Below are positions 1-6,887 of a stretch of DNA of 6,887 nt, in pieces (positions within the stretch are counted from its first letter, which is position 1; each line of letters begins with the position of its first letter). A program made the translations under genes and the position numbers. Under the pieces are notes generated by a model. It saw nothing but the letters and a program-made list of their open reading frames with translations, was not told where the DNA came from and made no database searches. The stretch spans positions 1 through 6,887 of the forward strand of contig JANTFQ010000131.1 in assembly GCA_024763405.1 (NCBI GenBank). The letters are read 5' to 3'. The DNA is from Calditrichaceae bacterium. GTDB lineage: Bacteria; Calditrichota; Calditrichia; Calditrichales; Calditrichaceae.

Positions 1-816
1 AACCGCTTGTCTTATTTTTATGATTTTCGCGGACCCAGCCTGGCCATGGATACGGCTTGTTCTTCTTCCCTTGTTTCCGTTCATACAGCCTGCCAGAGTC
101 TGCGAAACAGAGATTGCGATATGGCGCTTGCCGGCGGCGTGAATCTGATTCTCTCCCCGGAAATCACAATCACCTTTTCGCAGGCGCGAATGATGTCTTC
201 TAATGGGCGTTGTAAAACCTTCGATGAAAGCGCAGACGGTTACGGCCGTGGCGAAGGTTCCGGGATGGTGGTTTTAAAACGGTTATCCGACGCATTAAAA
301 GATAAAGATAACATCCTGGCGGTTATACCCGGGTCCGCAGTGAATCAGGACGGCCGCAGTAACGGGATTACAGCACCAAATCGTCTGGCACAGCAAGCAG
401 TAATCAACGAAGCCCTTGACAATGCCGATTTGGCACCGGATCAAATCCATTATATCGAAACCCACGGTACCGGCACTCCGCTGGGCGATCCAATTGAAAT
501 TGAATCGCTTAAAAATGTAATGCTGCAGGAGCGGGCAAAAACAAATCCGCTTTTAATTGGTTCCGTCAAAACCAATATCGCCCATTTGGAATCGGCTGCA
601 GGAATTGCCAGTTTTATTAAAGTTGTCCTGGCATTGCAGCACGAAGAAATACCGCCGCATCTGCATTTCAACAAACTAAACCCCTATATAAAAATGAGTG
701 ACGGCCAAATAAAGATTGTAACCGAAAATACGCCGTGGCCGCGTTCGTCCAAAAAGCGTTACGCCGGTATCAGCGCCTTCGGTTTCGGCGGAACAAACGC
801 GCATATGATCCTGGAA
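1..816 (+). other. Ketosynthase (KS) domain, N-terminally truncated by the window edge
   Basis: Catalyses decarboxylative Claisen condensation of the upstream acyl chain with the extender unit on the ACP. Residues 1-272 cover roughly the last two thirds of a KS of about 425 residues; some 150 residues lie upstream of the window. The catalytic triad is complete: Cys20 in DTACSSSL, His155 in ETHGTGTPLGDP, and His195 in KTNIAHLES. Other family signatures are GRCKTFDESADGYGRGEG (69-86), GSAVNQDGRSNG (111-122), and the C-terminal SAFGFGGTNAHMILEE (258-273). One oddity is Pro110 in 'VIPGSAVNQDG', where Arg or Lys is usual. With an intact Cys this is an elongating KS rather than a KSQ loading domain. 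It is predicted active. Confidence 0.95.
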
Positions 817-3800
817 GAGGCGCCTAAAGTTACCGAGGAAATGGATGAAGAGGCCAAACAGAAGAAAGCGCTGCTTATTCCCCTTTCTGCACAAAATGAC
901 GACGCCCTGCGCGAACTGGCTACAAATTATCTGCAATTAGTACGCGAAGATAAGGACAAGCCCGAAGGCTTTCTTTACACTTTAGCCTACAACGCAGCGC
1001 TGCGCCGCAACCATTTCGAACACCGTCTGGCACTGATAGCCGAAGACTCCAGCGAATTCGTCAGTCAATTACAGCTCTTTTTGGAAAATAAAGAGGGCCG
1101 TTTCGTAAGTGGCCGGCGCGACCCTGCGTTTCGCCCCAAAGTTGCCTTTGTGTATTCCGGCCAGGGACCGCAGTGGTGGGCAATGGGACGTGAATTATTT
1201 GAGAACGAACCTGTTTTTAAAGAAACCGTTACCCGTATTTCCGATTTATTGGAGCCGTATACCAACTGGTCTCTGATAGATGAACTGCATAAGGATGAAA
1301 ATGAATCCCGGCTGGATCAAACCGAAATCGCTCAGCCGGCTTTGTTTGCGATTCAGGTTGGCCTGACGGCTGTCTGGAAGAAACTGGGAATTGAACCCGA
1401 CAGCGTTACCGGACACAGCATTGGTGAAATCGCCGCCGCTCATATTTCTGGCATCCTTTCCCTTAAAGACGCTGTAAAAGTGGTGTACCACCGCAGCAAA
1501 CTGATGCAGGAAGCAACCGGACTGGGAAAGATGGCGGCCGTCGATCTGCCCTTCAATGAACTTAAAAAGATGCTTTCCGGATTTGAAAATGAGCTGTCGC
1601 TTGGCGCGCACAACAGTCATACATCCAACGTTATTTCCGGCGAAGAAAAAGCCGTTGACGCTATCCTGACCGAATTAGAATCCAGAGATGTATTTTATAA
1701 AAAGCTGCCCGTTAATTACGCCTTTCACAGTCCGCAAATGGAACCGTTTAGCGCCCGTTTAAGTGAAGCGATTCAGGATATCGAACTACACGACGTAAAA
1801 ATCCCTGTTGTTTCCACGGTAAGCGGAAAAAATGCACAGGATAACGATTACGGGCCGGAATACTGGGGTCGGAACATCCGTGAATGCGTCCAATTTTCAA
1901 ATGCAATTGATTTACTGCTGGAGCAGGATCATACGATTTTTATTGAAGTCGGTCCGCACCCTGTATTGAAAAATTACATCCGTCAAAATTTAGAAAAACA
2001 AAACCGCGAAGCCGTCATTTTGCCTTCCCTGCGTCGTAAAGAAGCCGAACGTGCGCAAATGCTGCTGACCCTGGGTCAATTATACAGCATTGGCTATTCT
2101 GTGGCCTGGCAGAAACTAAATCCATACAGAGCCGGATTCATGCATCTGCCAAGTTATCCTTTCCAGCGGGAAAGGTACTGGATTGACGATCCGCGAAAAA
2201 GCGATTTTGAAGAAAAAAATCAGCACGAGCATCCGCTTCTTGGTAAAGAACACCGCTCTGCATTAATGCCCAATAACCCAAACTGGACCGTTCAGTTAAA
2301 ATACGATTACGTCGCCTATCTGAATAACGGTCGGGAAACCCATTCGCCTTCCCTGCCCGAATCAGCCTATCTGGAGATGGCAATGTCCGCCTCGGCGCAG
2401 ACCTTTAACACCGAACATATGATTCTTCAGAATATCGTATTCAAAAACAGCTTAACCGTTCACGAAAGCGAAACACGGCAGCTGCATTTTAGTCTTTCGC
2501 CTGTCTCGGCCAAAAAAGCGTATTTCCAGGCTTATAGTAAACCGCTTAAAAAATCAGATGAATCAAGCTGGATTATGCACAGTTTAGGTTCTATTGTTGC
2601 CGAAGACATCTTGCCGGACGAAAGCCGGATGCAGGTAGACATCGAAACCCTTAAAGCAGGATTGCAAAATGCAGGAACGGTTAAAGATTTCTTTTCGGAA
2701 TTGAAAAGCAGCCAGAATATTTTAGACAATCTGTCTAAATCGAGCGATGAAGTATGGGTTGGCAAAGATGAAATTTTGATGCATTTCAATCTTAAAGATC
2801 CTTCCATTCTGCAGCCGGAAACCTACCGCATTCATCCTATGATTATCGATAATCTCATCCAGTTGATTGCCCTGGCCGCGCAGATAGAGGACAAACAGCC
2901 TGTATTCTATCGTCCGCATTCGGTCGGCACGTTCAAATTGGCAAATAGTCCCGGACCGGAATTTTGGGCAAATATTTCAATCAACCGCAGCTCAAACGGG
3001 AAGCCCGTTTTATTGAGCCAGATCCAGCTTATTCACAATGACGGCTCTCTTATTTTTGAAATGAAGGATTTGCGCCTGCAAACCCTTTCCCTCGGCGATG
3101 TTATGTCCAATCTGTTTTATGAAATCGAGTGGAAAAAACTTCCCGTCCATTCAAACCGGCGGAAGACAAACGAACTTCCGGGTAAATGGCTTATTTTTAG
3201 TGATGAATCCGAATGGAGCCATTCGCTAATGCAGAAGCTGGTTTTAAAAGGAAAATCCTGCATCGTGGCCAATTACGGTACCAAAAATAAAAAGCTGCGG
3301 GAAGGTTTATATCATTTTAATCCGGCAGATGCAGAGCGTTTCCAGGAGACACTAACCCCGGTCATTAATGCAGAAACCGGTCTGCTCTATTTATGGAATT
3401 TAGACCCGACCACCCATAAAGACACCTTTCTAACCAACACAATCGAAGCGCTGCATCTAATGGAGACGAAACCGGCAGAAATCTGGTTATATACACAATC
3501 AGCCGTTATGGAAAAAAATCAGACCCAGTCACTCGATCCGCATCAGGCCTTCCTTTGGGATGTTCAGAGGAATCTATCTCTTAAATTTCCGGAACTGAAT
3601 ATCCGGGTTATGGATTTAGGTCTCCAAAGCGCTAATCTTTTTGATATGCTGCATCTTTCAGTAGAAGAAGATACAATGGCCGTGCACGGAAAAGAGGTTT
3701 ATGCGCCCCGGCTGATTCGTTCCCCGCAAATAGAGCAGATGAACAGAATGACCGGGCAGTTCCCTGTTTTTGCCGAGAACCAGGTAAAACCAGGGGAAAA

Positions 3801-6800
3801 TGAAGTTGAAATTGAAGTTAAAGCCTGCGCCATTAACATGAAAGAGCTAAAAGCAGGTCCTTCTTCCGAAAATGCGACTCCCTATCCATTCGGGATGGAA
3901 TGCGCCGGCGTGGTAAAATCTACCGGGAAAAATGTGACCGCCTATAAAAAAGGCGACGCCGTGGTTGCGCTTTGCCTGAAGGGTATTAACAAGTCTATCG
4001 TAACCCATACAAAATTAGTAAGACCAAAACCGGAAAATCTTAGTTTCGAAGAAACCGGCGGTCTGCCACTGGCCTATCTTTCTGCCCATTACGCGCTTAC
4101 TTTTCTTGCCCGTATCCAACAAGAAGAAACGGTGCTGATTCACGATGCACACACCGCATTCGGTCAGGCAGCTTTAAGCATCGCGCAGCATTTTAACAGC
4201 CGTATTTTCGCTACCGTGGAAACGGCCGAACAGAAGGCCACGCTCGAAGCAAATGGCATCGAGCAGGTATTTCTAAATAACTCTTTAGATTACATCGACC
4301 GTATTTCGGAAATTACATCGGGAAGCGGTATTGATATCATCGTAAATACCGCTGCCAACGATCAATTGGCTGGAAGCTTTTCCATCTTAAAAGACTTTGG
4401 CCGATTTTTAGAACTGAATACCGACGGTTCTTTTGATCAGCCGCTGGTCTATCACCACCTGCGCCGGAATGTTTCTTTCTTTGCTGTCGATATGGAACAT
4501 ATTGCCGCGGGACAACCCGATTTGGTAAATACAATTTTTACGGAAGTGATGGATTTGGTTAAGCAATCTGTTTATAAAATTCCTGATTATAAAACGGTTC
4601 ATTACAACACCCTCATTTCGGAACCGACATATTTACAGCAGTTTCAAAACGAAGCGAAGATTATACTTTCCTTTGCTAAAAAAGAATCCTCCAAAAAGAC
4701 GGACTTACATTTATTAAATTCGCAGAAAAAGTACTTTGTCAGCGGCCTTTTTGATGAAAATGAGAAGGCGCTGCTCGACTGGATGGTGCTAAACGGCGCA
4801 TCTGATTTTTATATTTATAGTTTCAATAAAAATAGCAAGGAAATAAAAAATTTAAAAAAATCCGGCGTTAACATTACAGAGGTTATGAAGATCGCTGATC
4901 TGCCGCATTCTGAAATAAACGGCGTCATTATCTCTTTAGGCGCTCTTTCGGAAGAAATGGATCTGCATCAAATTAAGGATGACGTGGTTGAAATAGCACA
5001 ACTTTTTGCAAACCACCCACTCGATCTGTTTGTCTCTTTATCCGTTTTTGATCTCGGATTAAAAGAAATGGCCCATGCGGAGCTACATCGCTTAGACCAC
5101 CTGCTCCTTTCTTTTCATCACCGGCGGCTGAAAAATGATCTCCATTCCCTGCACCTGCAACTGGGGGGGGTAATTCCTGAAAAGCGCGATGAAGCTGTGC
5201 GCCGTTGGGATATACTTTCCCACTTACTAAACAGGGCGTCCGGCAGAATTATTATCAATGAAACGAATTGGCAGTCTCTATTTAGTGAAAACAAAGGGAA
5301 ACATATTCCTGCTTTATACAAAAAGCTCATGCCCCGTAAAAAAGCATCTAACGCAGACGGAAATGGACAGAAAGAAGCAGAAATCAGCCGGGCCGATTTA
5401 ATGACGGCTGATGTGCATAAACGGGAAAAGCTATTAAATCATTTTCTGTGCACCGAAATATCACGGGTGGTAAAAATCCCCGTGGACAAAATTAAATTAG
5501 ATCAACCTCTTACCAGTTTGGGCATTGATTCTCTGATGGCCATTGAACTTAAAAATACCGTGGAGAGTAAATTAGATGTAAGCCTGCCCATTGCCACACT
5601 TTTGCAGGGTCCTTCTGTTCTGGATTTAACTGCCGAATTTTTACCACAGTTAGAACAGGAACACATGCCCCATAAAAAAACCGAATTAACGGTGAAAAAG
5701 TCCAATGAAATCCGTGATTTCAGGCTTTCCAGCGGTCAAAAGGCGATGTTCTTTCAGCATCTGATGAATCCGGACAGTATTTTTAATCTGGCCTATGCGG
5801 TACGTATTCGTTCGGTGTTTGACAAAGAAATACTACGCCGGTCTTTCCAGGCCCTGGTCGATCGTCATCCCTCCCTGCGTACAACCTTTCACCTCGTGGA
5901 CGGCCAGCCCATTCAGCGCATTCACCCGGATATGCCGGCCTTCTTTTACGAAGAACCCGTTTCCGGCTGGAGCGACGAAAAAATTAAAGCGCGCATAAAC
6001 GAAGAAGTACTCAACCATTTTGATCTGGAAAACGGACCCTTAATGCGGATCTTTCTGCTGGAACGTTCCGAACACGATACCATTTTGCTCTTCGTGATGC
6101 ATCATATCGTAACGGATATCTGGTCGCAGGCGCTGCTACTTAACGAGATGAGTCAGATTTTTGAAGCCGCCGGCGACGCCTCGGGCCTGCCATTGCACGC
6201 GGAAGATTATACGGATTATATCGTCTGGCAGGATGAACTGCTTGCAGGTGAATCCGGCGCAAAACTTTTAAAATACTGGGAAAACAAACTATCCGGCGGA
6301 TTGCCACAGCTCAATATTCCGACGGACCGTCCACGTCCCGCCGTCCAAACCTACCGCGGTTCCACCGAGACCATCTGGTTCCCGGAAGATTTATCCCAGG
6401 CGGTACATCGTTTTGCCGAAGAAAACGGAACGACGGTATTTACCCTCTTATTAACCATTTATTATGTGCTGCTCAACCGCTATACCGGTCAGGACGATAT
6501 CGTTGTTGGTTCTCCGACGGCCGGACGCAGCAAAAAAGAATTTGCCGAAATAATCGGCTATTTTGTGAATCCCATTCCTTTCCGGGCAAATTTAAGCGGC
6601 AATCCTACGTTTAAGGAACTTTTCGACCAGGTGAAGGCAACCGTTCTTGAAGCTTTTGATAATATGGATTATCCATTAACCCAGATGGTTGAAAAACTAC
6701 AACCGCAACGCGATCCAAGTCGTACGCCACTTTTCCAGACCATGTTCATCCTGCAGCGGGCGCATCTGATGCATGATCAGGGCTTATCTAAATTTGCCCT

Positions 6801-6887
6801 TAGCCGCGAAGGCGCCACGCTCAATCTCGGTGGATTAACCATCGAATCAATGGCGCTCGAACAGGGTGTCGCTCCCTTTGATTTAAC
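1..6887 (+). CDS. Hybrid type I polyketide synthase / nonribosomal peptide synthetase, partial at both ends (KS-AT-DH-psiKR-ER-KR-ACP-C)
   Basis: A megasynthase that extends an acyl chain by one polyketide unit and passes it to an NRPS condensation domain for amide formation with an amino acid. It acts in the cytoplasm as a multidomain assembly line. Frame 1 is open throughout, giving 2,295 full codons with no stop; neither the start nor the end lies in the window. Clear landmarks in order are KS DTACSSSL (17-24) and HGTGT (155-159), AT GHSIGE (471-476) and YAFHS (573-577), ACP LGIDSL (1840-1845), and C-domain HHIVTDIWS (2034-2042). The DH, ER and KR folds between AT and ACP are recognisable by order, spacing and flanking motifs, but each lacks key catalytic or cofactor-binding residues. 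No frameshift was found when the frame was read codon by codon. The product is unknown. The gene class is very secure; substrate and product are inference. Confidence 0.96.
817..1140 (+). other. KS-to-AT linker (ketoacyl-synthetase C-terminal extension)
   Basis: Residues 273-380 form the small alpha/beta linker that packs between KS and AT in type I PKSs. It opens with a charged stretch (VTEEMDEEAKQKK, about 277-289), followed by PLSAQNDDALRELA (295-308). The segment YNAALRRNHFEHRLALIAED (331-350) corresponds to the family pattern of 'rr..hf.hRla.va'. This is a structural element with no catalytic role. It ends at RPKVAFVYSGQG, where the AT begins. Confidence 0.8.
1141..2040 (+). other. Acyltransferase (AT) domain, probably malonyl-CoA selective
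   Basis: Loads the extender unit from CoA onto the ACP. The domain spans about residues 381-680 and opens with VYSGQGPQWWAMGREL (384-399). It contains the nucleophile Ser473 in GHSIGE, the conserved Arg498, the catalytic His576 in YAFHSPQM (573-580), and a C-terminal EVGPHPVL (649-656). All catalytic residues are present. For specificity, malonyl ATs usually show GHS[IL]G with HAFH, and methylmalonyl ATs GHSQG with YASH. Ile474 and Phe575 fit malonyl, while Tyr573 is the methylmalonyl-like residue, so malonyl is favoured but not certain. A post-AT linker follows with LPSYPFQRERYW (716-727), the standard sequence that wraps back onto the KS. The AT is encoded in cis, so this is not a trans-AT system. 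Confidence 0.93.
2224..3090 (+). other. Dehydratase (DH) fold lacking the catalytic histidine, predicted inactive
   Basis: A double-hotdog dehydratase fold, which normally removes water from a beta-hydroxyacyl-ACP. It spans about residues 742-1030. It begins with HPLLGKE (744-750) and has the YLEMA helix (790-794) of the first hotdog. The catalytic motif HxxxGxxxxP aligns without gaps to GRETHSPSLP (777-786): the His position is Gly777 and the Gly position is His781, while Pro786 remains. The downstream YGPxF motif is not visible around 'SQNILDNLS' (905-913). In the second hotdog HPMIIDNLIQ (945-954) keeps the acidic residue Asp950 and Gln954. The fold is therefore recognisable and of normal length (about 290 residues), but half of the His/Asp dyad is missing. 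The role is probably structural. Confidence 0.82.
3112..3720 (+). other. Structural (pseudo) ketoreductase subdomain between DH and ER
   Basis: In fully reducing PKS modules the KR is split: a truncated Rossmann-like subdomain lies before the ER and the catalytic half after it. Residues about 1038-1240 have this position and size. They start with FYEIEWKKLP (1039-1048), matching the 'y.veW' opening of this subdomain, followed by GKWLIFSDESE (1061-1071). Further on, LLYLWNLD (1128-1135) and IWLYTQSAV (1161-1169) match the hydrophobic strand and the 'lwlvTrgA' strand of the family. It ends with VYAPRLIR (1233-1240), corresponding to the 'evraPRL' lead-in to the ER. No SAM-binding motif is visible, so a methyltransferase is unlikely. 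It has no catalytic role in any family member. Confidence 0.72.
3733..4674 (+). other. Enoylreductase (ER) fold with degenerate NADPH-binding loop, predicted inactive
   Basis: A medium-chain dehydrogenase/reductase-type ER, which normally reduces an enoyl-ACP with NADPH. It spans about residues 1245-1558. The substrate-binding half is well kept: NEVEIEVKACAINMKEL (1267-1283), FGMECAGVV (1297-1305), and LPLAYLSAHYAL (1355-1366). The dinucleotide fold is recognisable from TVLIHDAHTAFGQAALSIA (1377-1395), but the usual HAAAGGVGxAA reads HDAHTAFGQAA (1381-1391), so only the final glycine of the GGVG loop survives. The usual 'SR' after the second strand is replaced by 'NNS' (1426-1428), and 'VDVVLNSL' appears as IDIIVNTAA (1444-1452). 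The later GRFLELN (1468-1474) is conserved. Length is normal (about 310 residues). Loss of NADPH binding is inferred from motif loss. Confidence 0.75.
4711..5334 (+). other. Ketoreductase (KR) fold stripped of cofactor and active-site motifs, predicted inactive
   Basis: This occupies the place of the catalytic KR between ER and ACP, about residues 1571-1778. The first strand 'TYLVTGGLGGLG' reads KYFVSGLFDENE (1577-1588), removing the glycine-rich NADPH loop. DWMVLNGASDFYIYS (1593-1607) still follows the 'wL...Ga..lvl.s' pattern. NGVIISLGALSE (1640-1651) stands where 'GviHaAGvl' is expected. The region of the catalytic Lys is shortened. The Ser...Tyr...Asn segment is replaced by FVSLSVFDLGLKEMAHAELH (1677-1696), with no Tyr at the proper spacing, although FHHRR (1705-1709) matches the 'hhR' end of that helix. 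'inWGpW' reads LQLGGV (1719-1724). The coding sequence is A-rich around 4825-4860, unlike its flanks. This is the most eroded domain in the window. Its identity rests on position and residual pattern. Confidence 0.68.
5163..5170 (+). repeat. Homopolymeric G8 tract inside the KR-like region
   Basis: Eight consecutive G bases encode the end of Leu1721, Gly1722, Gly1723 and the start of Val1724. In the given sequence the frame continues. With seven Gs the next codon would be TAA (5171-5173); with nine Gs the frame would read three codons and meet TGA (5178-5180). Both single-base slips therefore truncate the protein before the ACP and C domains. Such G runs are known slippage sites in contingency loci. 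Whether slippage happens here is unknown, and a sequencing error in the tract cannot be excluded, although the correct frame on both sides argues for G8. Confidence 0.9.
5404..5646 (+). other. Acyl carrier protein (ACP) domain
   Basis: Carries the extender unit and growing chain on a phosphopantetheine arm. It spans about residues 1802-1882, a normal carrier-protein size. The modification site is Ser1844 in LTSLGIDSLMAIELKN (1837-1852), an excellent match to the PKS 'LGxDSLxAxEL' signature. Helix I is around KREKLLNHFLCTEISRVV (1807-1824), and LPIATLLQGPSVLDLTAEF (1862-1880) forms the helix III/IV region. The linker before it (1779-1801) is polar and low-complexity, as expected for a flexible tether. 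It is a single ACP, not a tandem pair, and is predicted to be functional. It is followed in cis by the condensation domain after about 20 charged residues (1883-1903). Confidence 0.93.
5704..6887 (+). other. NRPS condensation (C) domain, C-terminally truncated by the window edge
   Basis: Forms the amide bond between the polyketide chain on the upstream ACP and an aminoacyl group on a downstream carrier protein. Residues 1902-2295 contain the C-domain motifs in order: LSSGQKAMFF (C1, 1909-1918), RHPSLRTTF (C2, 1955-1963), HHIVTDIWS (C3, 2034-2042), DYTDYIVWQ (C4, 2069-2077), GQDDIVVGSPTAGR with IGYFVNPIPFR (C5, 2163-2176 and 2185-2195), RTPLFQTMFILQ (C6, 2241-2252), and the start of C7 as PFDL at the very end. 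The catalytic second His is His2035 and the structural Asp is Asp2039. Ile2040 replaces the usual Gly of HHxxxDG. Some 50 residues of the domain are missing, and an adenylation domain is expected downstream. The domain's location behind a PKS ACP suggests it accepts a polyketide donor. Confidence 0.94.

Noticed and set aside
1..60. The ATG at 46-48 as a gene start
   Set aside because: It encodes Met16, which sits inside the KS active-site motif just before DTACSSSL. The true start lies upstream of the window.
450..2919. Several open frames of 65-124 codons on the minus strand across the KS, AT and DH regions
   Set aside because: They lie wholly antisense to a frame with unmistakable PKS motifs, and none shows a recognisable domain. 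They are shadows of the main gene.
3112..3720. A possible C-methyltransferase domain between DH and ER
   Set aside because: No glycine-rich SAM motif is visible, the length (about 200 residues) is short for an MT, and the start and end patterns match the structural KR subdomain of fully reducing modules.
5163..5170. G8 tract as a frameshift or pseudogene marker
   Set aside because: The frame is open and meaningful on both sides, with the ACP and C domains following in the same frame. As given, the gene is not broken; the tract is reported only as a slippage candidate.
4337..5705. Minus-strand open frames opposite the ER, KR and ACP regions
   Set aside because: The frame 1 protein is continuous here, and the ACP motif and ER strands confirm it. 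The antisense products look like translation shadows.
5795..5998. A 67-codon open frame on the + strand in another frame
   Set aside because: It overlaps the C1-C2 region of the condensation domain, which reads cleanly in frame 1. The alternative product has no recognisable features.
1..6887. CRISPR arrays, tRNA or rRNA genes, insertion sequences, riboswitches, promoters and terminators
   Set aside because: No repeat-spacer pattern, RNA gene signature, inverted-repeat element or non-coding gap was seen. The whole window is coding.

Overview
The whole 6,887-base window is the inside of one giant gene on the + strand. Frame 1 stays open from the first base to the last (2,295 complete codons, no stop, no start in view). 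The protein is a modular type I polyketide synthase fused to a nonribosomal peptide synthetase. Both ends are cut: the window begins inside a ketosynthase domain and ends inside a condensation domain. There is no intergenic sequence, RNA gene, promoter, terminator or mobile element in view. The other open frames on either strand overlap this gene and look like shadows of it.

Domain order (residues counted from the first codon of the window): partial KS (1-272), KS-AT linker (273-380), AT (381-680), post-AT linker, DH fold (742-1030), structural KR subdomain (about 1038-1240), ER fold (about 1245-1558), KR fold (about 1571-1778), ACP (about 1802-1882), short linker, partial condensation domain (1902-2295). 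This is the layout of a 'fully reducing' PKS module that passes its chain in cis to an amino-acid-incorporating NRPS module.

The most striking point is that the chain-building parts look intact while all three reducing domains look dead. KS (Cys20, His155, His195), AT (Ser473, His576), ACP (Ser1844) and C (HHxxxD at 2034-2039) keep their catalytic residues. The DH has Gly where the catalytic His should be, the ER has lost most of its glycine-rich NADPH loop, and the KR has lost both its NADPH loop and its Ser/Tyr active site. About 1,000 residues of reductive region have therefore been kept in frame, apparently without chemistry. If this reading is right, the module would hand a beta-keto chain to the condensation domain, giving a beta-ketoacyl amide, a type of intermediate used in tetramic acid biosynthesis (inference).

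A run of eight G bases lies inside the dead KR, in a place where gain or loss of a single G ends translation almost at once, before the ACP and C domains.

Organism: bacterial, with intermediate GC content judged by eye and mixed codon use (GAA, AAA, TTT and ATT alongside GCC, GGC and CTG). That argues against high-GC actinomycetes. I cannot assign a phylum from this window; cyanobacteria, deltaproteobacteria/myxobacteria-like lineages and Bacteroidota/Calditrichota-like lineages all remain possible.
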